DNA of 64,000 nt from contig JADJGZ010000004.1 of NCBI GenBank assembly GCA_016707785.1, forward strand, positions 1 to 64,000. Direction: 5' to 3'. The notes under the pieces are model-generated. The model was given only the letters and a program-made list of their open reading frames with translations, ran no database searches and had not been told where the DNA came from. The DNA is from Bacteroidales bacterium (GTDB lineage Bacteria; Bacteroidota; Bacteroidia; Bacteroidales; UBA4417). The position numbers were made by a program, and so were the translations under genes. The stretch's first letter is position 1; the number at the start of each line of letters is the position of its first letter. Below, piece after piece: positions 1 through 9,279 of the stretch.

Positions 1-725
1 AAATTGTCGTTCTTCTTTTTTTCTTCAATTTTAAAACTTCATCCATTGTTTTCCCGGGAAGAGGTACAAGTGAAAGAAAGTGAATTGCAGAATAAGTGTC
101 GTGCCAATTGCCACCAGCTTCCTTTGTTGCTTGTCTATTTCTGCTTCATCTAAATTAATTTTCTTTTAATCTTCCGCAATGCCCCAATAAACATACATCA
201 TTTTCTTTTATTTTCTTCCTTTTCATAAGCATGCAGGCTATCTCTCCTTGTTAAGTTGAAGCAGCAGTTCTGCTTTTTTAATTTTCTCCCTTTGTTAAAC
301 ATATTTTTTGATAGCTCTTTACTCCGAAGTGTATCAGTGTAACCCAACTCTTTCTAAATTGTCTGATAAGCAAGACATATTTTGAAACCATTATTAACAA
401 ATTGTTGAATAAGGTATTTTCTTCTTTTTAATTGAGTAATAAGTCTTTGGGGAAATAAGGAATAGTAATTATCAGCTGAATAATAATTTGCAGTTCCCTG
501 ATTTTTCCTGCTTTCATAAATAATGGCTTAAACTTAGAAGCATCATGCTTTACTTTTAAACAGTTTTTCAGCAAATGAAATAATTGCATCTATTTTTTTT
601 ATATCAAGCCTCAAATTATTGGATGTATTCAGGCTTTCTATCTTCATATAACATAAATATTCTGCTCAATCGATTCAAAGAGGTCTAGTAAATAATTATT
701 TAAGTTCTTTCCCATTAACATTTCA
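1..725 (-). pseudogene. Degraded CHAD-domain-like protein
   Basis: No intact frame exists, but conceptual translation of the minus strand, switching frames, gives a continuous helical, lysine-rich product. Recognisable pieces are LRLDIKKIDAIISFAEKLFK (about 560-620), KPLFMKAGKIRELQ (about 490-540), LKKAELLLQLNKER (about 240-290) and NWHDTYSAIHFLSLVPLPGK (about 50-115). The order, with an early R/K helix, a second KxxGKxRELQ helix and a late L-x-NWHD-like segment, resembles CHAD domains, which bind polyphosphate through conserved basic residues. At least four frameshifts or stops are needed. The gene continues beyond base 1. The family call is by pattern only. Confidence 0.35.
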
Positions 726-1229
726 TCTATGATACTTTGTTACAGGCAAGTTATATATCTTAATGGCTTTTTTATCAGGCCAGCCAGAGAACTTTTTGCC
801 CGTTATTCTCTTTGAAACATATCACGATGCATAAACAATAATGCTTCCTGTCTATTAATATAACAAATTCTCCAAAAGAAAGCGCAATGCTGTAATTAAT
901 TTAAATTCAAAAAGAAAAATCATAGAAGGAATTCATCTTCGTCAATTGGGCCGCTCTGAGGGGGATGATTCTTCCTGAAAGGATGCCTTTGGCTTGGATT
1001 CTTCAGGGAAAAGCATTTTTATACAATCTCTTAATTTGCAATAAGACCACCATCATTTGAAAATCGATTCGATTATGGATTTCATGCCATCCTTAACACG
1101 TTTTACGCGGCAGCCAGGGACTCAGGTACATCTTTTTCTCAGCTTGAAAGCAGAAAACCTAACAAAGCAGAATATTTGTTCAGAATCAGCAGTTGCCCCC
1201 AAAGTCAGCAGGCGATCTGGCTTATTTTC
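726..1229. other. Gene-free stretch between two degraded genes
   Basis: All frames are interrupted. Short minus-strand runs look protein-like (for example around 740-850, upstream of the CHAD-like remnant), but no family could be assigned. No RNA gene or convincing hairpin was seen. Confidence 0.4.
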
Positions 1230-1768
1230 TCAGCCGTTTGAAGTCCTTGCGTATATTTCTAAACTAATAAATTTTCCATTTTTTATTTCCACAATCTCCT
1301 TATAGTTCCTTCTCTGCCGGAAGTCAAGTTTTTCCATTGTTTTTTACAGTTTATATTGTCGGATTCTACAAACCCTTCAATTCTGTGAAGTCCCAATTTT
1401 TCAAAACCATACTTAAAATGATAGGCATTGTTTCAGTCATGATTCCTTTGTCTCCAATAATCAGAAGCAGCCAAAACCACTTCCGCTTTTTATGTGCTTT
1501 GCTTAAACTATTCAGACCCCCAGCTCCATAAGATGTTGTATTATCCAATGAGCAAACTGCCCACCAAATTCCTGTTTCCTTCTACTCCAAACTGGTAAAA
1601 AATTTCATTTGTGCCTTTGTTTCTTCCAATGTTGTATAACTAACTCCATAGTATTTAATAATGTCCGGGTGCGACAGACCTCTGTATACATTTTCCAAGT
1701 CACTTCCTGAAAACTGTCGAAGTAAAAGTCTATGTGTTTTTATTATGGGAAAATCCTTTTGCTGTCAT
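1230..1768 (-). pseudogene. GNAT family N-acetyltransferase (RimJ/RimL type), degraded
   Basis: Reading the minus strand from an ATG at 1768 to a TGA at 1230 and correcting frames gives a product of about 180 residues with the landmarks of ribosomal-protein-alanine acetyltransferase-like GNATs. These are IIKTHRLLLRQFSGSDLENV near the start, HPDIIKYYGVSYTTLEE, TGIWWAVCS, then a segment matching the acetyl-CoA loop region (KRKWFWLLL...KGIMTE), and ending with the KFISLEIYARTSNG tail. Damage includes an extra A near the start, an in-frame TAG after SLE, a frameshift before the FWLL segment and another near 1370. This family acetylates N-terminal or small-molecule amines. The family call is fairly secure, the substrate is unknown. 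Confidence 0.6.
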
Positions 1769-1911
1769 AGTCTGGTTCTATTTTCTCAGTTCACAAACAA
1801 GGAATTATGCAACTCTATAAAATTATTATGTAACACTCCTTCCTTGCGAGTTCATAAATTGCAACGATCCTTTAAAGGTAAGTGATGCTATATTCAAATT
1901 AAACAAATTCG

Positions 1912-4551
1912 AAACAAATATGTGGTTTTTCCAAATCAGCAGAAGCAGTTTTAAAAGAACTTAATGTTGATCCTGCTTTTGGTCTTTCTGATGATGAAGC
2001 TATAACCAGAGTGAAGAAATAGGGTTCAAATAAATTACTGTCAGAAAAAAAAAAAAGCATAATCCTGTTGTTTTTTGCCCAGCTTAAAAACTGGTTAATA
2101 TATATCCTGCTTGGAGCGGTGGTTATTACCATTTTTATGGGAGAGTATGTTGATGCAGCTATAATTTTATTTGTGATAAGTATTAATGCAATCCTGGGCG
2201 TAGTTCAGGGAAGTAAAAGCGGGAAAGCGATTGAAGGACTTAGAAACTTACATTTCAAAACACTTGTTCGCAGAAATGGAGTTGTTCAGGAGATTGATTC
2301 TGAAAATATCGTACCTGGTGACATCCTAATCCTTGATGCGGGCAGAATTATTTCCGCAGATATTCGCCTGATCGAATCCATTAATCTGCAGGTTGATGAA
2401 TCATCATTAACAGGGGAATCTGTTCCATCAGAAAAGACGCCACCCTTTATTCAAACTGACCTTAAACCGCCCGGGAGACCGGTTAACCTAGGTTTCATGT
2501 CAACTATAATAACCATAGGAAGAGGATTCGGGGGTAGGGAGGGAACAGGAATGAATACAGAAATTGGTAAAATTGCTTCCATCATAAACACAGAGATTAA
2601 GTCGAAAACTCCATTGGAAATCTGTTTGAGATAAACTGGGCAAAACTTAGGTATTATTGCAATAGTCATTTGTGTATTGATTTTCATCATTGCAATGTTG
2701 CAGGGAAGGGATTTGTCTGAAATATTCCTGATGTCGATTTCCTGGCTGTGGCCGCCATACCAGAGGACTGGCAGCAATAGTAGCAGTCTATGGCAATAGG
2801 GTTACAAACCTTTCAAAAAATGCCATTATTAAACAACTTTCCGCTGTTGAAACACTGGGTTCTTTGAATATTATCTGCTCCGACAAAACAGGTACATTAA
2901 CTACAAAATAAATGACGGTTACAAGCTGTTTCACCCATCAAGGTCTGCAGTTCAGCTTGGATTGAGGATAATATGATTCAGAAGAGCAAAAACCCGGCTA
3001 AAGTCATGATCCTTGCCTGACACGAGCTATGACAATGGGCAGGAACCGGGGACCCCAATGGAAATAGCTCTGCTGGTGATGGGCGATAAACTGGGGATTG
3101 ACCGTAAATCATTACTCCACAGCAACAAGCGTATCGATGAATCGGCTTTTGATTCTGACCGAAAGTTAATGTCTACACTGGTTGAAGAAAACGGGAAGTT
3201 TTATGTCTATACAAAAGGAGCTCCGGGAAACTTAATAGAAATCTGCACCCAGGTATTAGAGGATGGAAAAACGAGTCCTTTAACCGAAGCTCATAAAAAG
3301 AGGTACCTGGATGCTGCCATTATTATGTCTGATCAGGCTTTGCGCACGCTTGGGGCAGCCTATACAGGTAAATGAAAAATTGACCCACACAGAGATGGAA
3401 AAGACCTGATACTAGTCGGCCTGGTGGGTATGATAGATCCACCAAGGGCTGAAGCGAAGGACCTGATTCTAAAAGCAAAATGGCCGGGTAAAAACGTCTC
3501 ATGATTACCGGTGACCATAAGAATACGGCATTCGCTATTGCCTTTCAGCTGGGAATTGCAGAAAAGATAGAACAAACATTAACGGACAGGAAATTGACGG
3601 GTTTACTGAACTTGAATTCTCTGAAAAGATTGATAATTATAATGTTTTGCACGTGTGTCCCCCGAACATAAAGTAAAATTGTACGGGCACTGGAAATCTC
3701 AGGGCAATATAGTTTCCATGACGGGTGACGGGGTCAACGATGCCCCGTCGTTAAACACTGCCGATATTGGAGTAGCGATGGGAATTACAGGGACTGATGT
3801 TGCCAAAGGTGCTTCAGATATGATTCTTACCGATGATAATTTTTCAACCATTGTTTCGGCTATTGAGCAGGGTAGAAATATTTACAATAACATAAAAAAG
3901 TCCGTTATTTTCCTGATTACCTGTAACCTGGGGGAAGTGATAACCATCTTCGTCGCACTTATTATTGGCTGGAAAGCTCCATTAATTGCAACACAACTAC
4001 TTTGGATAAACCTGATCACTGACTCCCTCCCTGCAATAGCACTTGGAATGGATCCGGGAAACACCGATGTAATGAAAGAAAAGCCACGGCCTGCCAAAGA
4101 AAGTTTCTTTGCCAATGGTGCCGGTATGCATGTTTTGCTTGGGGGAGTTTTGATAGGTTCATTAACGATCACCGCTTACTTTTTTGGATATTATGAGCAT
4201 GGCTACACTCCGTTTGATAAGCAGGTACCGCAAAAAACAATAGAATATGCCCGTACAATGGCTTTTATGGTATTGGTGGTATGTCAGCTGGTTTATTCGC
4301 TAGCACTGAGAAATGAACGAAAATCCATTTTCAGCATCGGAATTTTTTCAAATAAATTTCTTGTGGGAGCCATTCTGTCAGGTTTAGCCCTTCAATTCCT
4401 TGTGGTTAAAATTCCAGCCATAAAAAGTGCATTTCATTTGCAGATGCCTGATCTCAGAGCGTGGGGGATTATTCTTGCACTTGGAATTACTCCATTGATA
4501 TTAAATGAACTTATTAAATTAATTATCAGAGTTTCGAAAAAAACATGGTGA
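1912..4551 (+). pseudogene. P-type Ca2+-translocating ATPase, multiply disrupted
   Basis: The frame pieces in order give a full P-type ATPase of PMCA/SERCA type. They are the N-terminal cation-ATPase domain (from about 1921, stopped by TAG at 2020-2022), TM1-2 plus the actuator domain with LTGES (2068-2634), TM3-4 with the SDKTGTL phosphorylation site (about 2879-2902, followed by TAA at 2909), part of the nucleotide-binding domain (3013-3375), the MITGDH hinge (about 3500) and the P domain TGDGVNDAP with the C-terminal membrane helices (3655-4551). At least five frameshifts or stops separate them. The ancestral enzyme would pump Ca2+ out of the cytoplasm at the cost of ATP. No single piece could work alone. 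It is unclear whether this is true decay or poor consensus sequence. Confidence 0.85.
3655..4551 (+). CDS. C-terminal fragment of P-type Ca2+ ATPase
   Basis: This is the longest open piece of the broken ATPase, 298 codons. It starts just before TGDGVNDAP (the Mg2+/phosphate-site signature of the P domain) and continues through GITGTDVAKGASDMILTDDN and the C-terminal cation-transporter domain with about six predicted membrane helices, including the LLWINLITDSLPAIALGMD segment that in Ca2+ ATPases contributes cation-site residues. It lacks the DKTGT aspartate and the nucleotide domain, so it cannot hydrolyse ATP by itself. It may be called as a separate gene by automatic pipelines. Confidence 0.7.
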   Translation: MSPEHKVKLYGHWKSQGNIVSMTGDGVNDAPSLNTADIGVAMGITGTDVAKGASDMILTDDNFSTIVSAIEQGRNIYNNIKKSVIFLITCNLGEVITIFVALIIGWKAPLIATQLLWINLITDSLPAIALGMDPGNTDVMKEKPRPAKESFFANGAGMHVLLGGVLIGSLTITAYFFGYYEHGYTPFDKQVPQKTIEYARTMAFMVLVVCQLVYSLALRNERKSIFSIGIFSNKFLVGAILSGLALQFLVVKIPAIKSAFHLQMPDLRAWGIILALGITPLILNELIKLIIRVSKKTW

Positions 4552-4670
4552 AAACAATCTGCAAGAATCTTGCTTTGCAAATTCATTGCGATTGAGTATA
4601 GTTACGCAAAAACGGGATAAATCAATATACGGGTGTGCTGGCTAATCAGGCAGCAGCAATGTTATGGTTT

Positions 4671-5195
4671 TCACAACATCACTTTCGTGATTTCAACCCC
4701 TGCCTGGGTTTCAGTTCGCAACAGGTAGGCACCTTTTGGTAAAAATGAAATATCAACCTGAATCTTTTCATTTGGACTAAATTCCTTTTCCCAGAATAAC
4801 TGTCCGTTGATGCCTGAAATAGCAACTTTTACACCTGAAGATACCTGATCATTGAATTCGATATTGATAATTTCTGTGGCAGGATTAGGGTACACAGTGA
4901 TGTTTCCTTTTGACAATTCACTTTCTGGCATCCCCAAAGCACCGGCATTGGTGGTTTTCAGGATTAAACCATTATCACCAGCAATAAAACCAATACTTTC
5001 GTCATAAAAATACACATCCCATAAATTAAGGCTGGTTCCGCTCACCGAAATCGTCCAGTGCAAACCGGCATCAGCTGTCATCAGGATAGTACCATCTTTG
5101 CCTGTTATATAGCCGTTGTTTTCAGAAGTGAATACAACAGAATATAAATCCTTAATAGTCACTGAGGGTAAAAACAGTCCAGTTTTCCCCGGCAT
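4671..5195 (-). CDS. T9SS-sorted beta-propeller protein, C-terminal part (frameshifted)
   Basis: This is the downstream half of the gene beginning at 5886. It contains two more YCF48/BNR-like repeats (TENNGYITG..., SIGFIAGDNGLILKTTNAG) and a type A T9SS sorting domain of about 80 residues starting at YPNPATEIINIEF and ending in KGAYLLRTET...KVML. The domain should direct passage of the protein through the outer membrane and attachment to the cell surface. The annotated ATG lies in the overlap created by a one-base frameshift near 5160-5175, at a run of A residues, so the true protein probably has no start here. Confidence 0.8.
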   Translation of the reverse strand: MPGKTGLFLPSVTIKDLYSVVFTSENNGYITGKDGTILMTADAGLHWTISVSGTSLNLWDVYFYDESIGFIAGDNGLILKTTNAGALGMPESELSKGNITVYPNPATEIINIEFNDQVSSGVKVAISGINGQLFWEKEFSPNEKIQVDISFLPKGAYLLRTETQAGVEITKVML

Positions 5196-5886
5196 CAGTG
5201 GTTTTCATTATACAGCCTACTGCACCTACTATGTACCCTGTGTTTGGGTTAGTAAAAAACACATCTGAAGGATGTTGCCATGATGGAGATGAAACAATCC
5301 AGTTTAGCCCCCCATCAACTGTTTTTAACACTTTTCCAGATCCTCCGACAGCATATCCTGTGTTTGCATCTGTGAAGAAGCAGGATTGCAGGTCATCATT
5401 AACCGGACTTAGCATCATATTCCAGGTTTCACCGCCATCAGTAGTTTTACGCGAATGACCTTTGGTAACATTGTCAGGACTGCTTCCTACGTGCATACAA
5501 CCAACACTGGCATTAACAAAGAATAAATCATTAATCCAGTTTCCTGTTGAATGAAATTTGGATATCCAGGTGGCTCCTCCATCAGTAGTTTTCAGGATTC
5601 TTCCGCCATCCATACTGGCAGTTGAAACCATTCCGGTACTTGCATCCATAAAATAAAGGGAAGTAAGGTCCATCTCCGTACCACTTTCAAGGGCTATCCA
5701 GTTGGTGCCCCCATCATCCGTCTTAAAAAGAACCCCACCACTTCCTGCTAAATACCCCGTTTCTGGCTGAGGAAAACAAACCGAGAAAAGCTTTTTATCG
5801 GTAGGTGCCGGTGAAAGTATGGTCCACTGGGCAAACGTTACAGATGAAAACAATAACAGGATCCCAAGAATATTGAATGCTTTCAT
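5152..5886 (-). CDS. T9SS-exported beta-propeller protein (YCF48/BNR-like), N-terminal part
   Basis: It has a Sec signal peptide (MKAFNILGILLLFSSVTFAQ) followed by repeated units of about 40 residues of the form TGYLAGSGGVLFKTDDGGTNW, typical of YCF48/photosystem II assembly-factor-like and BNR propellers. The repeats recur at least five times up to DAGENWTVF, where the frame is lost. With 4671-5195 it makes one protein of about 400 residues ending in a T9SS sorting domain. Function is unknown beyond a secreted, probably surface-bound propeller. The gene is divergent from the PAS-LuxR gene at 6018. Confidence 0.8.
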   Translation of the reverse strand: MKAFNILGILLLFSSVTFAQWTILSPAPTDKKLFSVCFPQPETGYLAGSGGVLFKTDDGGTNWIALESGTEMDLTSLYFMDASTGMVSTASMDGGRILKTTDGGATWISKFHSTGNWINDLFFVNASVGCMHVGSSPDNVTKGHSRKTTDGGETWNMMLSPVNDDLQSCFFTDANTGYAVGGSGKVLKTVDGGLNWIVSSPSWQHPSDVFFTNPNTGYIVGAVGCIMKTTDAGENWTVFTLSDY

Positions 5887-5954
5887 AGGTATATTTTTTA
5901 GGTTATTGCAAAATATTGTCAGTTACAAAGTTATACCAATGTCAGAACCAAATC

Positions 5955-5974
5955 TACTACCCGGTTGGGTAGTA
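5955..5974. promoter_or_regulatory. Perfect inverted repeat between divergent genes
   Basis: Two 8-base arms, TACTACCC and GGGTAGTA, flank GGTT. On the plus strand a T5 run follows. The repeat lies 44 bases before the LuxR-type regulator start and 69 bases from the divergent propeller gene start. It could be a dimeric operator for the adjacent regulator or a leader hairpin/attenuator. The sequence alone does not decide between them. Confidence 0.45.
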
Positions 5975-6017
5975 TTTTTCATAAGTTTGTCAAGTACTTA
6001 GCAAAAGAATCATAATT

Positions 6018-6802
6018 ATGAGCCTGGTAAGTGATTTCTTTAAACCTGTCCCTTCCATCGAAGGCATCAGTGAGGCTGATTATGAATCACTCAGGCACTA
6101 TATTAATACCCTGGAAGCCATAGCCCGCCTGGTTGACCTGAGTTATTACATAATAGACTATAAGAAGCGTGAATTTATTTATGTTTCAGGACACCCCCTG
6201 TTTCTTTCAGGCTATCAGGCTGAAGAAGTCCGGCAAATGGGATATGATTTCTTCGGAAAAGCAGTTCCTCCGGATGATTTGAATATGCTGCTTGGAAATC
6301 AATGAAAAGGGATTTGAGTTTTACTATAACTTGCCCTCAATCAGGCGTCCGAAGGGATATATCTCCTATGATTTCAGGCTGAAACACAAAAGTGGCAGCA
6401 CCATCCTTATTAATCATAAGCTCACCCCTGTAATTCTGAATGAAGAGGGTGACCTGTGGATTTCGCTATGCCTTGTCACACTCTCCACTGCACGAAAAAC
6501 CGGTAATATGAATATTTTCATGCAGGATGAGGGGGTAAAATATCATTATAGTTTCAGGACGAAGAAATTCCAGGCTGCAAAAAACCAATCCCTTACTGCG
6601 ACAGAGAAACAGGTTATTCAGCTTCTTTCGATGGGGAATTCAAGTCGTCAGATTGCAGCGCAATTATCAGTGAGTGAAAACACCATCAAGTTTCACAAGA
6701 AAAATGTCTTCCGGAAACTTGGGTCAAAACAGTAATGAAGCTGTTTACTCTCTACCATTCAGAAGTGATTTTCGAATCCCTGATGGAATAATATTACCAT
6801 AA
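6018..6802 (+). CDS. PAS-LuxR family transcriptional regulator (two frameshifts)
   Basis: The first frame (6018-6305) gives an N-terminal PAS-like sensor, with YYIIDYKKREFIYVSGHPLF and the following SGYQAEEV. The second (6292-6735) continues with ISYDFRLKHKSGSTILINHK and a C-terminal LuxR-type helix-turn-helix (LTATEKQVIQLLSMGNSSRQ, then SENTIKFHKKN). An extra G near 6297 breaks the first join, which should read NMLLEINEKG. A second indel near 6720 probably shifts the tail into the frame GQNSNEAVYS, which ends at 6802. Such proteins in Bacteroidota are one-component regulators. The ligand and targets are unknown. The 20-base palindrome upstream could be its own operator. Confidence 0.7.
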
Positions 6803-6828
6803 AAAGACTCAACTGACAACACCAGCAA

Positions 6829-6969
6829 TCAAGTCATTCGTGCTAATTCGTGCATTCGTGGCATTAAAACTCCCTCAGGATCATGTTCATGGCCTTTCTT
6901 TTCAGCTTTCTGAGTATAATAGGGATAAATATCAGCGAATGGAGTTTCGAATAATTTTGAGTGATCCAT
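6829..6969 (-). pseudogene. DUF2200-like protein, truncated remnant
   Basis: A 46-codon frame opens with MDHSKLFETPFADIYPYYTQ and continues KAEKKG, resembling the start of DUF2200 proteins (small bacterial proteins of about 110-120 residues, with a conserved F-A-x-x-Y-P-x-Y-x-x-KAEKKGR segment). After about residue 34 the frame runs into an intergenic repeat (ATTCGTG words) and ends early. The family assignment rests on this short block only. Confidence 0.4.
6836..6868. repeat. ATTCGTG word repeat
   Basis: Three close copies of the word ATTCGTG occur with short spacers (CTA, C). The same word recurs at 31568-31617 and 32575-32587. Word repeats of this kind are common between genes in Bacteroidota genomes. 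Confidence 0.5.
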
Positions 6970-7002
6970 GATGCAATTTTTTCAATAATAAAAATAAACT
7001 TA

Positions 7003-7025
7003 GAGACGCCTGGGTCGGGCGTCTC
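7003..7025 (-). terminator. Hairpin terminator after the 7041-7703 gene
   Basis: The stem GAGACGCC/GGCGTCTC is perfect over 8 base pairs with a 7-base loop. Read on the minus strand it lies 15 bases after the stop at 7041 and is followed by an interrupted T-rich run (TAAGTTTATTTTT). Confidence 0.5.
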
Positions 7026-7040
7026 CACGGGTAAACCGGG

Positions 7041-7703
7041 TTAAATCAAATCAATAACCCTATTGACATTAATGTTTAAACCTGCCGTCCAGACCCAATT
7101 CCGAACACGGAGTTCATCGGTTCTGACCGGGTTTAAGAAATCCATATTCATTGATATATCCAGGCTTATCAGCTTGTAGATTTCAACACCTGCACCAAGC
7201 AGGTAGCTCATCGAGAATTTTTTGTATTTTGAATAATCCGGAAACTGGCTCAAGGTATACAGATCAGGGAATTCCTCCATATCTTTTGCTAACAGGTAAC
7301 TTGCCTGCAGGCCTACCATAAAATAAGGGTTAATAAGTTTTTTGTTCAGGTGAACTTTCCCAAGTAAATCAAGATTCAGATAATCAAAAGTGTTCTTCAC
7401 TTTCTTATCATTTATTTCATTATTGCCCAGGCCCACCTGCACAGGATCTACAAATCCTTTCCTGCTGTAACCGAGCCGGATCAATGAATTCAGGCTTTTT
7501 GCATGTTCGAGTTCAACAAAGGAAGCAACTCCAAATGTGTTGATAGAATTCCATTGGGAAGTGCCATCAGCAGGCTTTTCGGGATTTTTAACCAACTGCG
7601 TGGCATTGTTAAATTGTGGGCTCACGCCATAGTTGACGATCTGACTACTTACACTGATTGAAATAAAAAGAAGAGGCAAAGCAAAGATGAATGATTTTCT
7701 CAT
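7041..7703 (-). CDS. Outer-membrane beta-barrel family protein
   Basis: This protein of 220 residues has a clear signal peptide (MRKSFIFALPLLFISISVSSQ). Alternating hydrophobic strands follow (KSLNSLIRLGYSRKGF, NTFDYLNLDLLGKVHLNKKL, PYFMVGLQASYLL, FSMSYLLGAGVEIY, SLDISMNMDF), ending in an aromatic-containing strand WVWTAGLNINVNR. This is the usual build of the small PorT-like/OMP_b-brl barrels of Bacteroidota. It is a single-gene unit with its own downstream hairpin. The function of these barrels is generally unknown. Confidence 0.65.
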   Translation of the reverse strand: MRKSFIFALPLLFISISVSSQIVNYGVSPQFNNATQLVKNPEKPADGTSQWNSINTFGVASFVELEHAKSLNSLIRLGYSRKGFVDPVQVGLGNNEINDKKVKNTFDYLNLDLLGKVHLNKKLINPYFMVGLQASYLLAKDMEEFPDLYTLSQFPDYSKYKKFSMSYLLGAGVEIYKLISLDISMNMDFLNPVRTDELRVRNWVWTAGLNINVNRVIDLI

Positions 7704-7964
7704 GACAGAAAAGATTTAGGATTGAAAATAAAAGATGAATTAAAAATGGTTAGAGTAGAAATACCTATAGTGATGAATTTGACGATAAACGTAAAATATA
7801 AAGGAATATTATTAAGTGGAACTTTAATTCAGGAATAAAATACTAATCAGTCAGTATAATCTGGTTAAGTCTATTCGATATCTGTATAAGTACAATAAAT
7901 GCAACCCTCATGCGGGGTTAACAAATTATAAATCAGGAAAACCTGCCGTGTGCACATTTGCAAA

Positions 7965-8506
7965 TTATTGTGAATCCCTGTCATTTACCTTTAGCAAAAA
8001 AGCATCAAATACGACCTGAATTTCACCTTTAAAATTCTGATCATTCAAATGAGTCTTCATAAAGGCAGAACTATCTTCTTTCTTGTCGTCGGCAAAACCA
8101 AAGTAATCGGAAAAGCCTGACAAAAATCACATTTTTCCTTTAGTATATTTTCTACTTCTTTGAATACCAAACCATGACCAAACTTTTCATATTTCTTGTC
8201 ATCAGAGCTACCACAGCAAGAAACGAAAATTAATTTATTGAGTTTACTATGATTCCTTTTGATAAAACTGCGTAGAGGAGGTATAAGTTTACCCATCCAT
8301 ATTGGCCCACACAAGATAACTCTATCAAAATCTTTCAAGTTGTTCTTCAGTGGCCAAATCCCTAAGTGAATATTCATTAAAAAAAATAGAAAAATATTGA
8401 GTCGTGGCTTGATTTCTTCTATCTGGCAGGATAATTCTTTTGAAATTTTTCTGGCTAAGTATTTATTGCTGCCTTTGTTCGAATAATAAACTACAATTGT
8501 TTTCAT
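7965..8506 (-). CDS. Flavodoxin-like protein (frameshifted near the C-terminus)
   Basis: The N-terminus MKTIVVYYSNKGSNKYLARK is the first beta strand and the phosphate-binding loop of flavodoxin-type FMN-binding folds. FDRVILCGPIWMGKLIPPLR is the second conserved segment. The open frame stops at 8057 (149 codons), but the next frame continues with DDKKEDSSAFMKTHLN...FDAFLLKVND to a TAA at 7965, giving about 180 residues, the normal length. A missing base near 8090-8100 (CCGACGACAAG) explains the break. It is likely a small electron carrier or FMN-dependent reductase of unknown partner. Confidence 0.65.
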
Positions 8507-8771
8507 CTGTTAAATATTAATTTTAAGTGTAATTTAATTTTTAAAGTAGATAAGAAAAGTCACCTTGCTAATATAGCCATTTGCATTGATAGGTAAACCT
8601 TTCTTTGAAAAATCATCATTGCAAAAGCTATCCCAACGGTGTCAGGCTTTCGGGTATAATTATGTAAATTTAACATTATGGTATTTCTATATCAGTGAAC
8701 AGTAGTCAATATCATTTGTTTAATATATTATAAGATTAATTAAACAATATCTTTACTAACAGATTAAACCA

Positions 8772-9245
8772 ATGAAAAATATAAATGCAATAGGACTCGA
8801 CACTGTTAAAGCTAAACAACTAGCAGAAAAACTAGATGAACTTTTGGCAAATTACTCCATATTTTATCAGAACACCAGGGGGTATCACTGGAACATCAAA
8901 GGTGAGAAGTTTTTTGAGCTTCATTTAAAGTTTGAAGAACTCTACAACGACTTATTCCTGAAAATAGATGAAGTTGCCGAAAGAATTTTGACTTTAGGTC
9001 ATTCGCCTTCACACAACTATTCTAAGTACAGGGAGGCTTCCAAAATAGCCGAGAGCGATCAGGTGAGCGATGGAATCAAAGCTGTTGGTGAAATACTAAA
9101 TGCTTTTCAAACAATAATAATTCTGCAGCGCGAATTACTGCTATTATCAGCGGATGCTAATGACGAAGGGACAAATGCCCTTATGAGTGACTATATCCGC
9201 CAACAGGAAAAATTAGTGTGGATGTATTCCTCATTTTTAAATTAA
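8772..9245 (+). CDS. dps: Dps family DNA-protecting ferritin-like protein
   Basis: The protein has 157 residues, the normal length for Dps. Ferroxidase ligands are visible with exact family spacing: H39 (in YHWNIKG), H51, D66 and E70. Dps dodecamers oxidise Fe2+ with H2O2, store iron inside and bind or shield DNA, protecting cells in starvation and peroxide stress. Its place at the head of a same-strand run with a peroxiredoxin gene and two oxidoreductases supports a stress role. The 265 bases upstream hold no other gene. They are AT-rich and should contain its promoter. Confidence 0.92.
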   Translation: MKNINAIGLDTVKAKQLAEKLDELLANYSIFYQNTRGYHWNIKGEKFFELHLKFEELYNDLFLKIDEVAERILTLGHSPSHNYSKYREASKIAESDQVSDGIKAVGEILNAFQTIIILQRELLLLSADANDEGTNALMSDYIRQQEKLVWMYSSFLN

Positions 9246-9279
9246 AATTCCGGGGTTGTCGACACTCAAAGATTAACGG

